Assembly: GCA_019635285.1 (NCBI GenBank)
Contig: JAHBZS010000018.1
Coordinates: 1 to 64,000, forward strand
Direction of reading: 5' to 3'
From: Rubrivivax sp.
Lineage (GTDB): Bacteria; Pseudomonadota; Gammaproteobacteria; Burkholderiales; Burkholderiaceae_C
DNA: 64,000 nucleotides
In this document: piece after piece, positions 1-8,195 of the stretch
How the letters are laid out: each line of letters starts with the position of its first letter
Numbering within the stretch: position 1 is the first letter of the stretch
Notes under the pieces: generated by a model
The model's database searches: none
Told to the model about the DNA's origin: nothing
What the model saw: only the letters and a program-made list of their open reading frames with translations
Position numbers and translations under genes: made by a program

Positions 1-356
1 ACGAAGGTGGTCAGCGCCGCGCCCTTGTTGCCGCGCTCTTCCTTCTCGACCTGCACGAGCAGCGAATCGCCGTCCTTGATGGCGTCCTGGATGCGCGCGT
101 TGCGCGCGTCGGTGCCTTCGCGGAAGTAGTTCTTCGAGATCTCCTTGAACGGCAGGAAGCCGTGGCGGTCTTCGCCGTAGTCGACGAAGCAGGCTTCGAG
201 CGAAGGCTCGACCCGCGTCACCACGGCCTTGTAGATGTTGCCCTTGCGCTGTTCGCGGCCTTCGATTTCGTTTTCGAAGTCCACCAGCTTCTGGCCGTCG
301 ACGATCGCCAGGCGCCGTTCTTCCGGCTGCGTGGCATTGATCAGCATGCGTTTCAT
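1..356 (-). CDS. rne: Ribonuclease E, N-terminal part (cut by window edge)
   Basis: Minus-strand frame running off the left edge. It begins [20 protein letters not shown] and continues with the S1-domain start typical of RNase E/G ([20 protein letters not shown], then [14 protein letters not shown]). RNase E is the endonuclease scaffold of the RNA degradosome and acts in mRNA decay and rRNA/tRNA processing. About 118 residues are visible. The divergent rluC gene next door gives the conserved rne/rluC arrangement known from E. coli and many proteobacteria. Identification is secure; the C-terminal half cannot be seen. Confidence 0.95.
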   Translation of the reverse strand, partial: MKRMLINATQPEERRLAIVDGQKLVDFENEIEGREQRKGNIYKAVVTRVEPSLEACFVDYGEDRHGFLPFKEISKNYFREGTDARNARIQDAIKDGDSLLVQVEKEERGNKGAALTTF

Positions 357-929
357 CGCGTCTCCTCACGGGTCAGGCCGCACGCCCGAGGGCATGCAGC
401 CACCACGATGCAGCGAGACTCGGCGGAAGACCCTTGGCTCGAATCGCCCTGGACTGCGGGGGAGGAGCGGCGCCATCGCGCCGATCGGACCGGGCAGCGT
501 TGGCGCGTGCGTGTCAGCGCGAAAGGCGTGCGTGCCGTGTCGCCGGCCCAGGGCGCTGCATCGTGGGCAGCGGCCGTGCGCCGACGCAGCCTGCCGCGGC
601 GGGGGGCCGGCGGAAGCGGTCGGGCAGGGGAGTGAGCGGCGGGAAGGGCATGCGCGCGTGGCGTCGCTGGACGCGGGTGCAAGCGCGTGCAACACGCTCT
701 CGCACCGGGAATTTTCGGGTGCCTGGGTAGCTGTCCCAGACGGGGTTTTTCTGCTTGTCTCTTTTGCCGCGGGCCACGGGCCGCCATGTCACTTGGGGAA
801 CATGGCCTGCCGGCGTTGCCTGCGGCATTGCATCACCTGCACACGGCCCCACCGGGACCGTGCGGTCACGCCGGAACCTGCGGTGCGGCCGGCTTAAACT
901 CCGGCAAATCAAGCACTTGGGAATCCAAC
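357..929. promoter_or_regulatory. Long intergenic leader between rne and rluC
   Basis: A 573-base stretch without a convincing gene separates divergent rne and rluC. In E. coli the rne mRNA has a long structured 5' leader through which RNase E feedback-regulates its own synthesis; the long gap here fits that but no homology was tested. A perfect 7-bp inverted repeat (GCCATGT/ACATGGC, 10-base loop) lies at 783-806. Several GC-rich open frames cross the region, but none has a recognisable product. Confidence 0.45.
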
Positions 930-1946
930 GTGGACCGGCGGATTATAGGCGGCAAAGCCCGTGCGGTGGCCCCCGTCGCGCCGGCGGCACCGCAGGTGCG
1001 GCACCTTCTCGTGGACGAATCCTCGGCCGGCCAGCGCCTGGACAACTACCTGCTGCGCTGCCTGAAGGGCGTGCCCAAGACCCATGTCTACCGCGTCATC
1101 CGCTCCGGCGAGGTGCGGGTCAACAAGGGCCGGGCCGCGGCCGACACGCGGGTGCAGGCCGGCGACGACGTGCGCGTGCCGCCGCTGCGCCTGCCCGAGC
1201 GCGCGCCGCCGTCGGTGCCGCCGCGGGAGTTCGACCTGCTGTACGAGGACGACTGGCTGCTGGCCATCGACAAGCCGGCCGGCGTGGCGGTGCATGGCGG
1301 CAGCGGCGTCAGCTTCGGCGTGGTGGAGCAGCTGCGCCGGGCACGGCCGAAGGCTCCGTTCCTGGAACTGGTGCACCGGCTCGACCGCGAAACCTCCGGC
1401 GTGTTGCTGCTGGCCAAGAAGCGCAGCGCGCTGACCGCACTGCAGGACCAGTTCCGCGCGCGCGACACCGGCAAGACCTACGCGGCGCTGGTACGCGGCG
1501 ACTGGCCGGACAAGCTCAAGCTGATCGACGTGCCGCTGCACAAGTTCCTCAAGCCCGACGGCGAACGCCGCGTGCGCACCGCCGCCGCCGACGACCCGCA
1601 GGCCAAGCGCTCGATCACGCTGGTGCGGGTGGCGCAGCGGCTGGCCGGCTTCACGCTGCTGGACGTGAGCATCAAGACCGGCCGCACGCACCAGATCCGC
1701 GTGCACCTGGCGCATGCCGGCCACCCCATCGTCGGCGACGACAAGTACGGCGACTTCGAGTTCAACAAGTCGCTGGCGCGCGGCGAGGCCGTGCCCGGGC
1801 AGCGCTACGACGGTATGTTCCTGCATGCCCGCCGGCTGGCCTTCCAGCATCCGGCCAGCGGCGAGCGCCTCGAACTGCAGGCGCCGCTGCCGGCCGCCTG
1901 CAGCGCGCTGCTGCGCCATCTGGCGCTGCCTGCTGCCGCCGCTTGA
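930..1946 (+). CDS. rluC: 23S rRNA pseudouridine synthase RluC
   Basis: RluA-family pseudouridine synthase. In E. coli RluC modifies 23S rRNA U955, U2504 and U2580. Reading from the GTG at 930 gives 338 residues, close to the usual 310-330. An S4 RNA-binding domain covers about residues 35-95 (SAGQRLDNYLLRCLKG). The catalytic motif HRLDRETSG lies at about 149-157, with the nucleophilic Asp near 152, and the conserved KTGRTHQIRVH motif follows. The frame stays open upstream but that part has no family similarity; GTG at 966 is an alternative start. It is followed 15 bases later by a HAD phosphatase, an order common in Burkholderiales. Confidence 0.93.
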   Translation: MDRRIIGGKARAVAPVAPAAPQVRHLLVDESSAGQRLDNYLLRCLKGVPKTHVYRVIRSGEVRVNKGRAAADTRVQAGDDVRVPPLRLPERAPPSVPPREFDLLYEDDWLLAIDKPAGVAVHGGSGVSFGVVEQLRRARPKAPFLELVHRLDRETSGVLLLAKKRSALTALQDQFRARDTGKTYAALVRGDWPDKLKLIDVPLHKFLKPDGERRVRTAAADDPQAKRSITLVRVAQRLAGFTLLDVSIKTGRTHQIRVHLAHAGHPIVGDDKYGDFEFNKSLARGEAVPGQRYDGMFLHARRLAFQHPASGERLELQAPLPAACSALLRHLALPAAAA

Positions 1947-1961
1947 GCGACACTCGCCGCC

Positions 1962-2630
1962 ATGAGGGACACGCACCGGCGCCGCTTCGACCTGATCGCC
2001 TTCGACTGGGATGGCACGCTTTTCGATTCCACCGGGCTGATCGTGCGCTGCATCCAGGCGGCCTGCCGCGACCTGGGGCTGCCCGTGCCCGACGACACGC
2101 AGGCCGCCTATGTCATCGGCCTGGGGCTGATGGATGCGCTGCGCCATGCGGTGCCGGACCTGCCGGTGGCGCGCTACCCCGAACTCGGCCGGCGCTACCG
2201 CCACCACTACATGGCGCGGCAGCACGAGATCGTGCTGTTCGACGGCACGCTGGACATGCTGAACGCGCTGAAGGCGCGCCACCACTGGCTGGCGGTGGCC
2301 ACCGGCAAGAGCCGGCCGGGGCTGAACGAGGCGCTGGACAGCGCACGCCTGCGCGAGGTCTTCGACAGCACCCGCACCGCCGACGAGACGGCGTCGAAGC
2401 CGGACCCGCTGATGCTGCACGAGCTGATGGCCGAGCTGGGCGTGCCGCCCGAGCGCACGCTGATGGTCGGCGACACCACGCACGACCTGCAGCTGGCGGC
2501 CAATGCCGGCGTCGCCAGCGTCGCGGTCAGTTATGGCGCCCATGCCACCGAGAACTTCGGCCGCTTCGCGCCGCTGTTCATCGCCCACTCCACCCGCGAA
2601 CTGCACGACTGGCTGCATGCACACGCCTGA
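1962..2630 (+). CDS. HAD-superfamily (subfamily IA) phosphatase, Gph-like
   Basis: 222-residue HAD-IA hydrolase, a soluble phosphatase using an aspartyl-phosphate intermediate. Motif I DWDGTLFDS places the nucleophile at Asp15 and the acid/base at Asp17. The helical cap follows, then the motif II/III region (ATGKSRPGL, KPDPLM) and motif IV (MVGDTTHDLQLA). Overall it resembles phosphoglycolate phosphatase and pyrophosphatase-type HADs, but the substrate cannot be read from sequence. It sits in a tight rluC-HAD-Rieske-sppA row; its last 14 bases overlap the next gene. Confidence 0.88.
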   Translation: MRDTHRRRFDLIAFDWDGTLFDSTGLIVRCIQAACRDLGLPVPDDTQAAYVIGLGLMDALRHAVPDLPVARYPELGRRYRHHYMARQHEIVLFDGTLDMLNALKARHHWLAVATGKSRPGLNEALDSARLREVFDSTRTADETASKPDPLMLHELMAELGVPPERTLMVGDTTHDLQLAANAGVASVAVSYGAHATENFGRFAPLFIAHSTRELHDWLHAHA

Positions 2631-3015
2631 AGCTCCCGCGCCGGCAGAGCCGCTTTGCGCGTCGTCCGACCTGGCCGAACGCGGGCAGGCGCTGGTCTTC
2701 GACGTGCTGCAGTACGGCCAGCCCGTGCGCGCCTTCGCGCTGCGCTTCGAAGGGCAGGTGGTGGCCTATCTGAACCGCTGCCTGCACGTGCCGGTGGAGA
2801 TGGACTGGCGACCCGGCGAGTTCCTGGACAGCGATAAGCGCTTCATCCTGTGTTCGACGCACGGCGCCGCCTACGAGCCGCAGGACGGCCGCTGTGTCGC
2901 CGGCCCCTGCGGCCGCGGCCGGCTGACGGCGCTGCAGGTGTCTGAGATCGACGGTCAGGTGTATTGGTATCCTTCCCGCGATATCCGGCCGGTGAGCTTC
3001 GACGCGCCGGACTGA
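2617..3015 (+). CDS. Rieske [2Fe-2S] domain protein
   Basis: 132-residue stand-alone Rieske protein. The two cluster-binding motifs are visible as CLH in NRCLHVPVEMDW and CSTH in FILCSTHGAAYEP, and a GRCVAGPCG segment closes the cluster loop. The ATG at 2617 overlaps the end of the HAD gene by 14 bases, suggesting translational coupling. Such small Rieske proteins are conserved next to rluC/sppA in Burkholderiales; the electron partner is unknown. It is not part of an evident dioxygenase operon. Confidence 0.88.
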   Translation: MHTPEAPAPAEPLCASSDLAERGQALVFDVLQYGQPVRAFALRFEGQVVAYLNRCLHVPVEMDWRPGEFLDSDKRFILCSTHGAAYEPQDGRCVAGPCGRGRLTALQVSEIDGQVYWYPSRDIRPVSFDAPD

Positions 3016-3025
3016 GGGAGGCACG

Positions 3026-4006
3026 ATGGACACACAAGACGAGGGCAGCGCACCGGCGCCCGCCGCCGGCGCGCCGCAGCTGTCGGCTCGGTTGGAGAAC
3101 GCGCTGGAGCTGGCCACGCGCGAGCTGCTGCGCGAGCGGCGCAGCGAACGCCGCTGGCGCAACTTCTTCCGGCTGGTCTGGCTGGGCCTGGCGCTGGCGG
3201 TGGCCTGGGCGCTGCTGTCGCAGCGCCTGGCGATGACCGCGCCCAGCGGCCCGCACACGGCGCTGGTCGAGGTGCGCGGCGAGATCGACAGCGAATCGCC
3301 GACCAGCGCCGAGTCGCTGGTGGCGGCGTTGACCAGCGCCTTCGAGGACGCCGGGGCGCAGGCGGTGGTGCTGCGCATCAACTCGCCTGGCGGCAGCCCG
3401 GTGCAGGCGGGCATCGTCAACGACGAGATCCGCCGCCTGAAGGCGCTGCACGGCAAGAAGGTCTATGCGGTGGTCGAGGAGATCTGCGCCTCGGGCGCGT
3501 ACTACATCGCCGTGGCCGCCGACGACATCTACGTGGACAAGGCCAGCCTGGTCGGATCGATCGGCGTGCTGATGGACGGCTTCGGCTTCGTCGGGCTGAT
3601 GCAGAAGCTGGGCATCGAGCGGCGCCTGATGACCGCGGGCGTCAACAAGGGCATGCTCGACCCGTTCTCGCCGCAGGACGAGAAGCAGCGTGCCTACGCC
3701 CAGGTGATGATCGACCAGGTGCACCAGCAGTTCATCAAGGTCGTGCGCGACGGCCGCGGGCCGCGCCTGAAGGAGACGCCCGAGACCTTCTCGGGCCTGT
3801 ACTGGAACGGCGAGGAGGCGGTCCGCTCCGGGCTGGCCGACCACTTCGGCAACCTGGACTACGTGGCGCGCGAAGTGATCAAGGCGCCGGAGGTCATCGA
3901 CTACACGCCGCGCGAGAACGTCGCCGAACGGCTGGCCAAGCGCTTCGGCGCGTCGATCGGCGCCGGCGCGATCAAGGCGTTGCAGTCGAGCGCGCGCCTG
4001 CAATGA
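3026..4006 (+). CDS. sppA: Signal peptide peptidase SppA-type (S49) membrane protease
   Basis: 326-residue S49-family serine protease of the short SppA type. A cytosolic N-terminus is followed by one membrane helix at about residues 46-68 (FFRLVWLGLALAVAWALL). The catalytic domain carries RINSPGGSP, the nucleophile Ser in EEICASGAYYIA and the general-base Lys in VDKASLVGSIGV, the S49 Ser/Lys dyad. It would degrade cleaved signal peptides in the membrane. A strong ribosome-binding site (GGGAGG at 3016-3021) supports the start. It lies convergent to the lysM gene. Confidence 0.92.
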   Translation: MDTQDEGSAPAPAAGAPQLSARLENALELATRELLRERRSERRWRNFFRLVWLGLALAVAWALLSQRLAMTAPSGPHTALVEVRGEIDSESPTSAESLVAALTSAFEDAGAQAVVLRINSPGGSPVQAGIVNDEIRRLKALHGKKVYAVVEEICASGAYYIAVAADDIYVDKASLVGSIGVLMDGFGFVGLMQKLGIERRLMTAGVNKGMLDPFSPQDEKQRAYAQVMIDQVHQQFIKVVRDGRGPRLKETPETFSGLYWNGEEAVRSGLADHFGNLDYVAREVIKAPEVIDYTPRENVAERLAKRFGASIGAGAIKALQSSARLQ

Positions 4007-4042
4007 CGTCGACCGCCCCTGCGTAGGGGAAAGGCGCGATCC

Positions 4043-4112
4043 AGCGACCGCCGCGGATCCGGCTGCGCCGGTCCGCCAGGGGCGCGCGCGAAGCGCGTAG
4101 GGGGCGGTCGCT
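4043..4112. terminator. Long inverted repeat between convergent sppA and lysM
   Basis: AGCGACCGCC at 4043-4052 is repeated perfectly inverted at 4103-4112 (GGCGGTCGCT), enclosing about 50 GC-rich bases. It lies in the 106-base gap between the stops of sppA and lysM, where a bidirectional terminator or REP-like palindrome would be expected. There is no U-run, so intrinsic termination is uncertain. Confidence 0.45.
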
Positions 4113-4613
4113 CTACAGCGGTGGAATGCGCAGCATCTGCCCCGGATAGATCTTGTCCGGGTGCGTCAGCATCGGCTTGTTGGCCTCGAAGATCACCGGG
4201 TACTTGTTGGGGTCGCCGTAGAACTTCTTGGCGATCTTCGACAGGTTGTCGCCCGAGACCACGGTGTGCCACTGCGCTTCGGGCGCCGGCTCCTTGACCA
4301 CCAGCAGGTCGTCCACCCGGGCCACGCCCGAGACGTTGCCGCAGCACAGCAGCACCTTCTCCTTGGTGGCCTGGTCGGCGACCACGCCGGCCACCGTGAC
4401 GGCGCCGCTGGCGCCGTCGAAGCTGATGTCCAGCCCCTCCACCTGCAGCGACTGCGTGCCCACGTAGTCGGCAATGGCCTTGGCGGCGGCGGCGTTCAGC
4501 GCGGCGATGTTCTCCGGCGACGGCGCCTTGGCGGCAGCGTCCTGCGCCGCCTTGGCCTCGCCCTTGCCGAACAGCTTCTCGCCGGCTTCCTTGATAAAAC
4601 TCATCAGGCCCAT
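4113..4613 (-). CDS. lysM: BON and LysM domain protein, Kbp/YgaU (LysM) family
   Basis: 166-residue soluble protein with the domain order of E. coli Kbp (YgaU), a cytoplasmic K+-binding protein: an amphipathic N-terminus (MGLMSFIKEAGEKLFG), a BON domain at about 40-100 and a C-terminal LysM domain at about 112-164 (WHTVVSGDNLSKIAKKFYGD, then PDKIYPGQMLRIP). No signal peptide is present, consistent with Kbp. GGAG just upstream of 4613 serves as ribosome-binding site. The gene directly follows ureG downstream on the same strand, but is unlikely to be functionally tied to urease. Confidence 0.9.
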   Translation of the reverse strand: MGLMSFIKEAGEKLFGKGEAKAAQDAAAKAPSPENIAALNAAAAKAIADYVGTQSLQVEGLDISFDGASGAVTVAGVVADQATKEKVLLCCGNVSGVARVDDLLVVKEPAPEAQWHTVVSGDNLSKIAKKFYGDPNKYPVIFEANKPMLTHPDKIYPGQMLRIPPL

Positions 4614-4632
4614 GGGTCTCCTCCCTTCAAGG

Positions 4633-5274
4633 TCATTTCAACAGGCCGCGAGTTTCGATGAAAGCCACCACCTCGTCCAGCCCGGCCCGGGTGCGCAGGT
4701 TGGTCATCACATAGGGCTTGACGCCGCGCATGCGTTTTGTGTCGGCTTCCATCACCTCCAGGCTCGCGCCGACGTAGGGCGCCAGGTCGGTCTTGTTGAT
4801 CACGAACAGGTCGCTCTTGGTGATGCCCGGGCCGCCCTTGCGCGGGATCTTCTCGCCGGCGGCGACGTCGATGACGTAGATCGTCAGGTCGCTGAGCTCG
4901 GGGCTGAAGGTGGCCGCCAGGTTGTCGCCGCCGGATTCGATGAACACGATGTCGGCGTCGGGGAACCTCTCCAGCATGCGGTCCACCGCCTCGAGGTTGA
5001 TCGAGGCGTCCTCGCGGATCGCGGTGTGCGGGCAGCCGCCGGTTTCGACGCCGACGATGCGTTCGGGCGCCAGCGCGCCGGCCACGGTGAGCAGGCGCTG
5101 GTCTTCCTTGGTGTAGATGTCGTTGGTGATGACCACCAGGTCCCAGCGCTCGCGCATCGTCTTGCACAGCATTTCGACCAGCGTGGTCTTGCCGGAGCCC
5201 ACCGGCCCGCCGACCCCGACGCGCAGCGGCGGCAGCTTCTTGGTGCGGCCGGGGATGTGATGCAGCATGGACAT
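4633..5274 (-). CDS. ureG: Urease accessory GTPase UreG
   Basis: 213-residue SIMIBI-class GTPase that couples GTP hydrolysis to Ni2+ delivery into urease. Visible motifs: P-loop [12 protein letters not shown] (about residues 20-31), the metal-binding CPH in [23 protein letters not shown] and the guanine-specificity [10 protein letters not shown]. Length and motifs match UreG throughout. It is last in ureE-ureF-ureG on the minus strand, 22 bases after ureF. The next in-frame ATG, at 5268, is an alternative start. Confidence 0.97.
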   Translation of the reverse strand: MSMLHHIPGRTKKLPPLRVGVGGPVGSGKTTLVEMLCKTMRERWDLVVITNDIYTKEDQRLLTVAGALAPERIVGVETGGCPHTAIREDASINLEAVDRMLERFPDADIVFIESGGDNLAATFSPELSDLTIYVIDVAAGEKIPRKGGPGITKSDLFVINKTDLAPYVGASLEVMEADTKRMRGVKPYVMTNLRTRAGLDEVVAFIETRGLLK

Positions 5275-5296
5275 GCGGCCGATTATGCGGGGGCGT

Positions 5297-5992
5297 TCAC
5301 GACCGGAAGAGCCGCGAATACTGCGTCTCGTGCTGGCTGCTCAGGATCGCCAGGCCCGGGGTGTGCGCCTGCCAGCGGTCCTCGGGGCGTGCGGCGGCGC
5401 GGTCCACCGCCGCGGGCAGGGCGAGGGACAGGCGCGCCAGCATGCGCTGCCCGGCGCTCTGGCCCAGGGGCACGCAGCGGATCGCCGCCTGCACCATGTT
5501 CTCGGCCCAGCCGAAGCCGAAGGCGAGCAGCGTCTCGCGCAGCGGCGCGCCGGCCAGGGCGGCCGCCAGGCCGAAGGCCACGGGCCAGGTGGGCGCCGGG
5601 CGCAGGCCGGCCAGCTGCGGCACGCGCGCGTCGGCGTCGTCGCGGTTCTTCAGCCATTCGGCCAGCGAGCGCCCCATCTGCTGCGTCTGCAGGCGCAGCT
5701 CGGCGCTTTCGCGCGTCAGGCCGAGCCATTGGTTCAGTTGCTCGACGCGCGCCACGTCCTGCCGTTGCCAGGCGGGCAGCGCCTGGGCCAGCACCGGCAG
5801 GTCGGCACGTTCCAGGCTCAAGTGCAGCTGCGCCAGCAGCCAGTCGCCGGCCTGCGTTTCATCGCGCACCAGGCCGGCTTCGACCGCGGCCTCCAGGCCT
5901 TCGGAGTAGCTGAAGCCACCCACCGGCAAGGCCGGCGAGGCCAGCTGCATCAGCTGCAGCAGCGCGCCGTCGGACAGCGCGGGGGTGGCCAT
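5297..5992 (-). CDS. ureF: Urease accessory protein UreF
   Basis: 231-residue all-helical UreF, which forms the UreD-UreF-UreG complex on apo-urease and controls the UreG GTPase. The family signature [21 protein letters not shown] lies at about 13-33, and [12 protein letters not shown] and [12 protein letters not shown] appear near the end. The ATG (5992-5990) overlaps the ureE stop in a TGATG arrangement, so the two are translationally coupled. Confidence 0.96.
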   Translation of the reverse strand: MATPALSDGALLQLMQLASPALPVGGFSYSEGLEAAVEAGLVRDETQAGDWLLAQLHLSLERADLPVLAQALPAWQRQDVARVEQLNQWLGLTRESAELRLQTQQMGRSLAEWLKNRDDADARVPQLAGLRPAPTWPVAFGLAAALAGAPLRETLLAFGFGWAENMVQAAIRCVPLGQSAGQRMLARLSLALPAAVDRAAARPEDRWQAHTPGLAILSSQHETQYSRLFRS

Positions 5993-6618
5993 CAATGGGC
6001 GTGGCCGTGGTGCTTGTGGCCGTCGTGACCGTCGTCGTGCCCATGCCCGTGGTCGTGGTCGTGGTCGTGGTCGTGACCGTGACCGTGACCGTGACCGTGA
6101 CCGTGACCGTGACCGTGACCGTGACCGTGCCCGTGCCCATGGTCGTGCCCGTGGCCCTGGCTGCCGCTCGCATAGGCACCGGTCTCGGGTTCGAAGGCGC
6201 TGCGCTCTTCGCTGACGATGAGATGCATGTGCCGCAGCAGGTCGGCCAGCACATGGTCGGGCTCCAGTTGCAGCCGGTCGGGCCTCAGCTCCAGCGACAC
6301 ATGGCGGTTGCCCAGGTGGTAGGCCGCGCGCACCAGGTCGAAGGGCGACCCGTGCTCGGCACACGGCCGCACCACCAGCAGCGGCTGCGACGCGGCCAGC
6401 ACGCGGATCAGCGAACCGTCTTCGGCCACCAGCACGTCGCCGCCGCGCAGCACGCGGCCGCGCGGCAGGAACACGCCGAGGCGGCGGCCGGCGGAGTCGG
6501 TGGCGTCGAAGCGGCTCTTGCTGCGCGTGTCCCAGTCGAGCTCCACGCTCGCGGCGCGCTTGACCAGCGCAGGCGCCAGGCCCTGGCCCTGCGGGATGTG
6601 CTTGTTGACGGTGAGCAT
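5992..6618 (-). CDS. ureE: Urease accessory nickel metallochaperone UreE with His-rich tail
   Basis: 208-residue UreE starting at [10 protein letters not shown]; an ATG six codons upstream (6636) is less likely. The N-terminal peptide-binding domain and the Ni-binding domain ([21 protein letters not shown]) are complete. The last 50 or so residues are almost only alternating His with Gly or Asp, ending HKHHGHAH, a nickel-storage tail like that of Klebsiella UreE but unusually long. The tail is encoded by a hexanucleotide tandem repeat, so its length could vary by slippage without changing frame. First gene of ureEFG, divergent from urtA. Confidence 0.95.
   Translation of the reverse strand: MLTVNKHIPQGQGLAPALVKRAASVELDWDTRSKSRFDATDSAGRRLGVFLPRGRVLRGGDVLVAEDGSLIRVLAASQPLLVVRPCAEHGSPFDLVRAAYHLGNRHVSLELRPDRLQLEPDHVLADLLRHMHLIVSEERSAFEPETGAYASGSQGHGHDHGHGHGHGHGHGHGHGHGHGHGHDHDHDHDHGHGHDDGHDGHKHHGHAH
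6049..6126. repeat. Hexanucleotide tandem repeat inside ureE
   Basis: Thirteen in-phase 6-bp units on the plus strand: four GTGGTC units (6049-6072) followed by nine GTGACC units (6073-6126). On the coding strand they read Asp-His and Gly-His dipeptides of the UreE tail. Copy-number changes keep the frame. Confidence 0.9.
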
Positions 6619-6797
6619 GGTGGCGGGCTCCTTCACGCGCCCTTTATAGCCGACGGGTTTGCGCGCGCTTGCACCGATTGCGGGCGAGGTGCGCGCTGAG
6701 ACGGCTCACGCACCGTTGTGGCCCGCACGGGCACGACTTTGGCGCAGCGGCGCTGCCGTGGCCGCGTCCCGTCAACGCCGGCGGCCGGTGCGAGCAC

Positions 6798-6813
6798 TGG
6801 CATGGGCTTTGCT
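6798..6813 (+). promoter_or_regulatory. Sigma-54 (RpoN)-like promoter of the urt operon
   Basis: TGGCATGGGCTTTGCT matches the -24/-12 consensus TGGCAC-N5-TTGCW with one mismatch, and the GG and GC dinucleotides are exactly 10 bases apart. Transcription would start near 6824, about 57 bases before the urtA ATG. Urea transporters are commonly under NtrC/RpoN control, which fits. GCACC and GGTGC half-sites at 6671-6692 could belong to an enhancer site, but their 12-base spacing is not canonical. Confidence 0.5.
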
Positions 6814-6880
6814 GAAAGAGGTGCTGGAACCTTTCAACCCGTCCTGCCCGCTGCGCGGGCGCTCACCAGGAGTCAGATCC

Positions 6881-8155
6881 ATGCAACGTCGTTTCGCGCT
6901 CAAGTTGACCACCGCGGCGTTGGCCGCCTCCGGCCTGCTGCCCCTGTCGGCCCATGCGGCGGACACCATCAAGGTCGGCGTGCTGCATTCGCTGTCGGGC
7001 ACGATGGCCATCTCGGAGAGCGTGCTCAAGGACACCGTGCTGATGTCCATCGCCGAGATCAACGCCAAGGGCGGCCTGCTGGGCAAGAAGCTCGAGGCGG
7101 TGGTCGTCGACCCGGCGTCCAACTGGCCGCTGTTCGCCGAGAAGGCGCGCCAGCTGCTGACGCAGGACAAGGTGGCCGTGACCTTCGGCTGCTGGACCAG
7201 CGTGTCGCGCAAGTCGGTGCTGCCGGTGTACGAAGAGCTGAACGGCCTGCTCTTCTACCCGGTGCAGTACGAAGGCGAAGAGCTGTCGAAGAACGTCTTC
7301 TATACCGGCGCGGCGCCCAACCAGCAGGCCATCCCCGCGGTCGAGTACCTGATGAGCAAGGAAGGCGGCGGCGCCAAGCGCTGGGTGCTGCTGGGCACCG
7401 ACTATGTGTACCCGCGCACCACCAACAAGATCCTGCGCGCCTTCCTGAAGAGCAAGGGCGTCAAGGACGAGGACATCGTCGAGACCTACACCCCCTTCGG
7501 CCACAGCGACTACCAGACCATCGTCGCCGACATCAAGAAGTTCTCGGCCGGCGGCAAGACGGCGGTGGTCTCGACCATCAACGGCGACTCCAACGTGCCC
7601 TTCTACAAGGAGCTGGGCAACGCCGGCCTGAAGGCCAAGGACGTGCCGGTGGTGGCCTTCTCGGTGGGTGAGGAAGAGCTGCGCGGCGTGGACACCAAGC
7701 CGCTGGTCGGCCACCTGGCGGCGTGGAACTACTTCATGTCGATCAAGTCGCCGGCGAACACCGAGTTCATCAAGAAGTGGAGCGACTACGCCAAGGCCAA
7801 CAACGTGCCGGGCCACAAGGACAAGCCGCTGACCAACGACCCGATGGAAGCCACCTACATCGGCTTCAACATGTGGGTGCAGGCGGTGAAGAAGGCCGGC
7901 AGCACCGACGTCGACAAGGTCATCAAGGCGATGGCCGGCCAGACCTTCCCGGCGCCCAGCGGCATCACGTCCAAGATGGACGAGAAGAACCACCACCTGT
8001 GGAAGTCGGTGTTCATCGGCGAGATCCGTGCCGACGGCCAGTTCAACGTGGTGTGGAAGACGCCGGGCCCGGTGCGCGCGCAGCCGTGGAGCAGCTTCAT
8101 CCCCGAGAACAAGGGCAAGAAGGACGAGCCCGAAGTCATGGCCGCGAAGAAGTAA
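6881..8155 (+). CDS. urtA: Urea ABC transporter, substrate-binding protein UrtA
   Basis: 424-residue periplasmic binding protein of the high-affinity urea importer UrtABCDE. A signal peptide covers residues 1-27 (MQRRFALKLTTAALAASGLL ending SAHAA). The mature part begins DTIKVGVLHSLSGTMAISE, the Peripla_BP type I fold of the UrtA/AmiC group, with FGCWTSVSRKSVLPVYEE and PNQQAIPAVEYLM also typical of UrtA. The frame is open upstream but the ATG at 6881 gives the only proper signal peptide and has GGAG in front of it. First gene of the plus-strand urt operon. Confidence 0.96.
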   Translation: MQRRFALKLTTAALAASGLLPLSAHAADTIKVGVLHSLSGTMAISESVLKDTVLMSIAEINAKGGLLGKKLEAVVVDPASNWPLFAEKARQLLTQDKVAVTFGCWTSVSRKSVLPVYEELNGLLFYPVQYEGEELSKNVFYTGAAPNQQAIPAVEYLMSKEGGGAKRWVLLGTDYVYPRTTNKILRAFLKSKGVKDEDIVETYTPFGHSDYQTIVADIKKFSAGGKTAVVSTINGDSNVPFYKELGNAGLKAKDVPVVAFSVGEEELRGVDTKPLVGHLAAWNYFMSIKSPANTEFIKKWSDYAKANNVPGHKDKPLTNDPMEATYIGFNMWVQAVKKAGSTDVDKVIKAMAGQTFPAPSGITSKMDEKNHHLWKSVFIGEIRADGQFNVVWKTPGPVRAQPWSSFIPENKGKKDEPEVMAAKK

Positions 8156-8195
8156 TCGGGCGGATAGAGCAGACGGCCAACGCAGGGAAGACGGG

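Noticed and set aside
783-806. Intrinsic terminator for rluC or rne
   Set aside because: Located upstream of both divergent genes and without a T-run; better read as leader structure.
909-2624. 571-codon minus-strand frame opposite rluC
   Set aside because: His/Gln/Val-rich antisense translation of a well-identified gene; no ribosome-binding site or motif.
755-2773. Long open frames in other frames over rluC and HAD genes (up to 672 codons)
   Set aside because: Arg/Ala/Gly-rich translations without domain patterns; shadows caused by high GC content over genes with clear motifs.
6049-6126. CRISPR array
   Set aside because: Six-base units without spacers, inside a coding region.
5995-6699. 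Val/Thr repeat ORF on the plus strand over ureE
   Set aside because: Antisense product of the hexamer repeat that encodes the UreE His tail.
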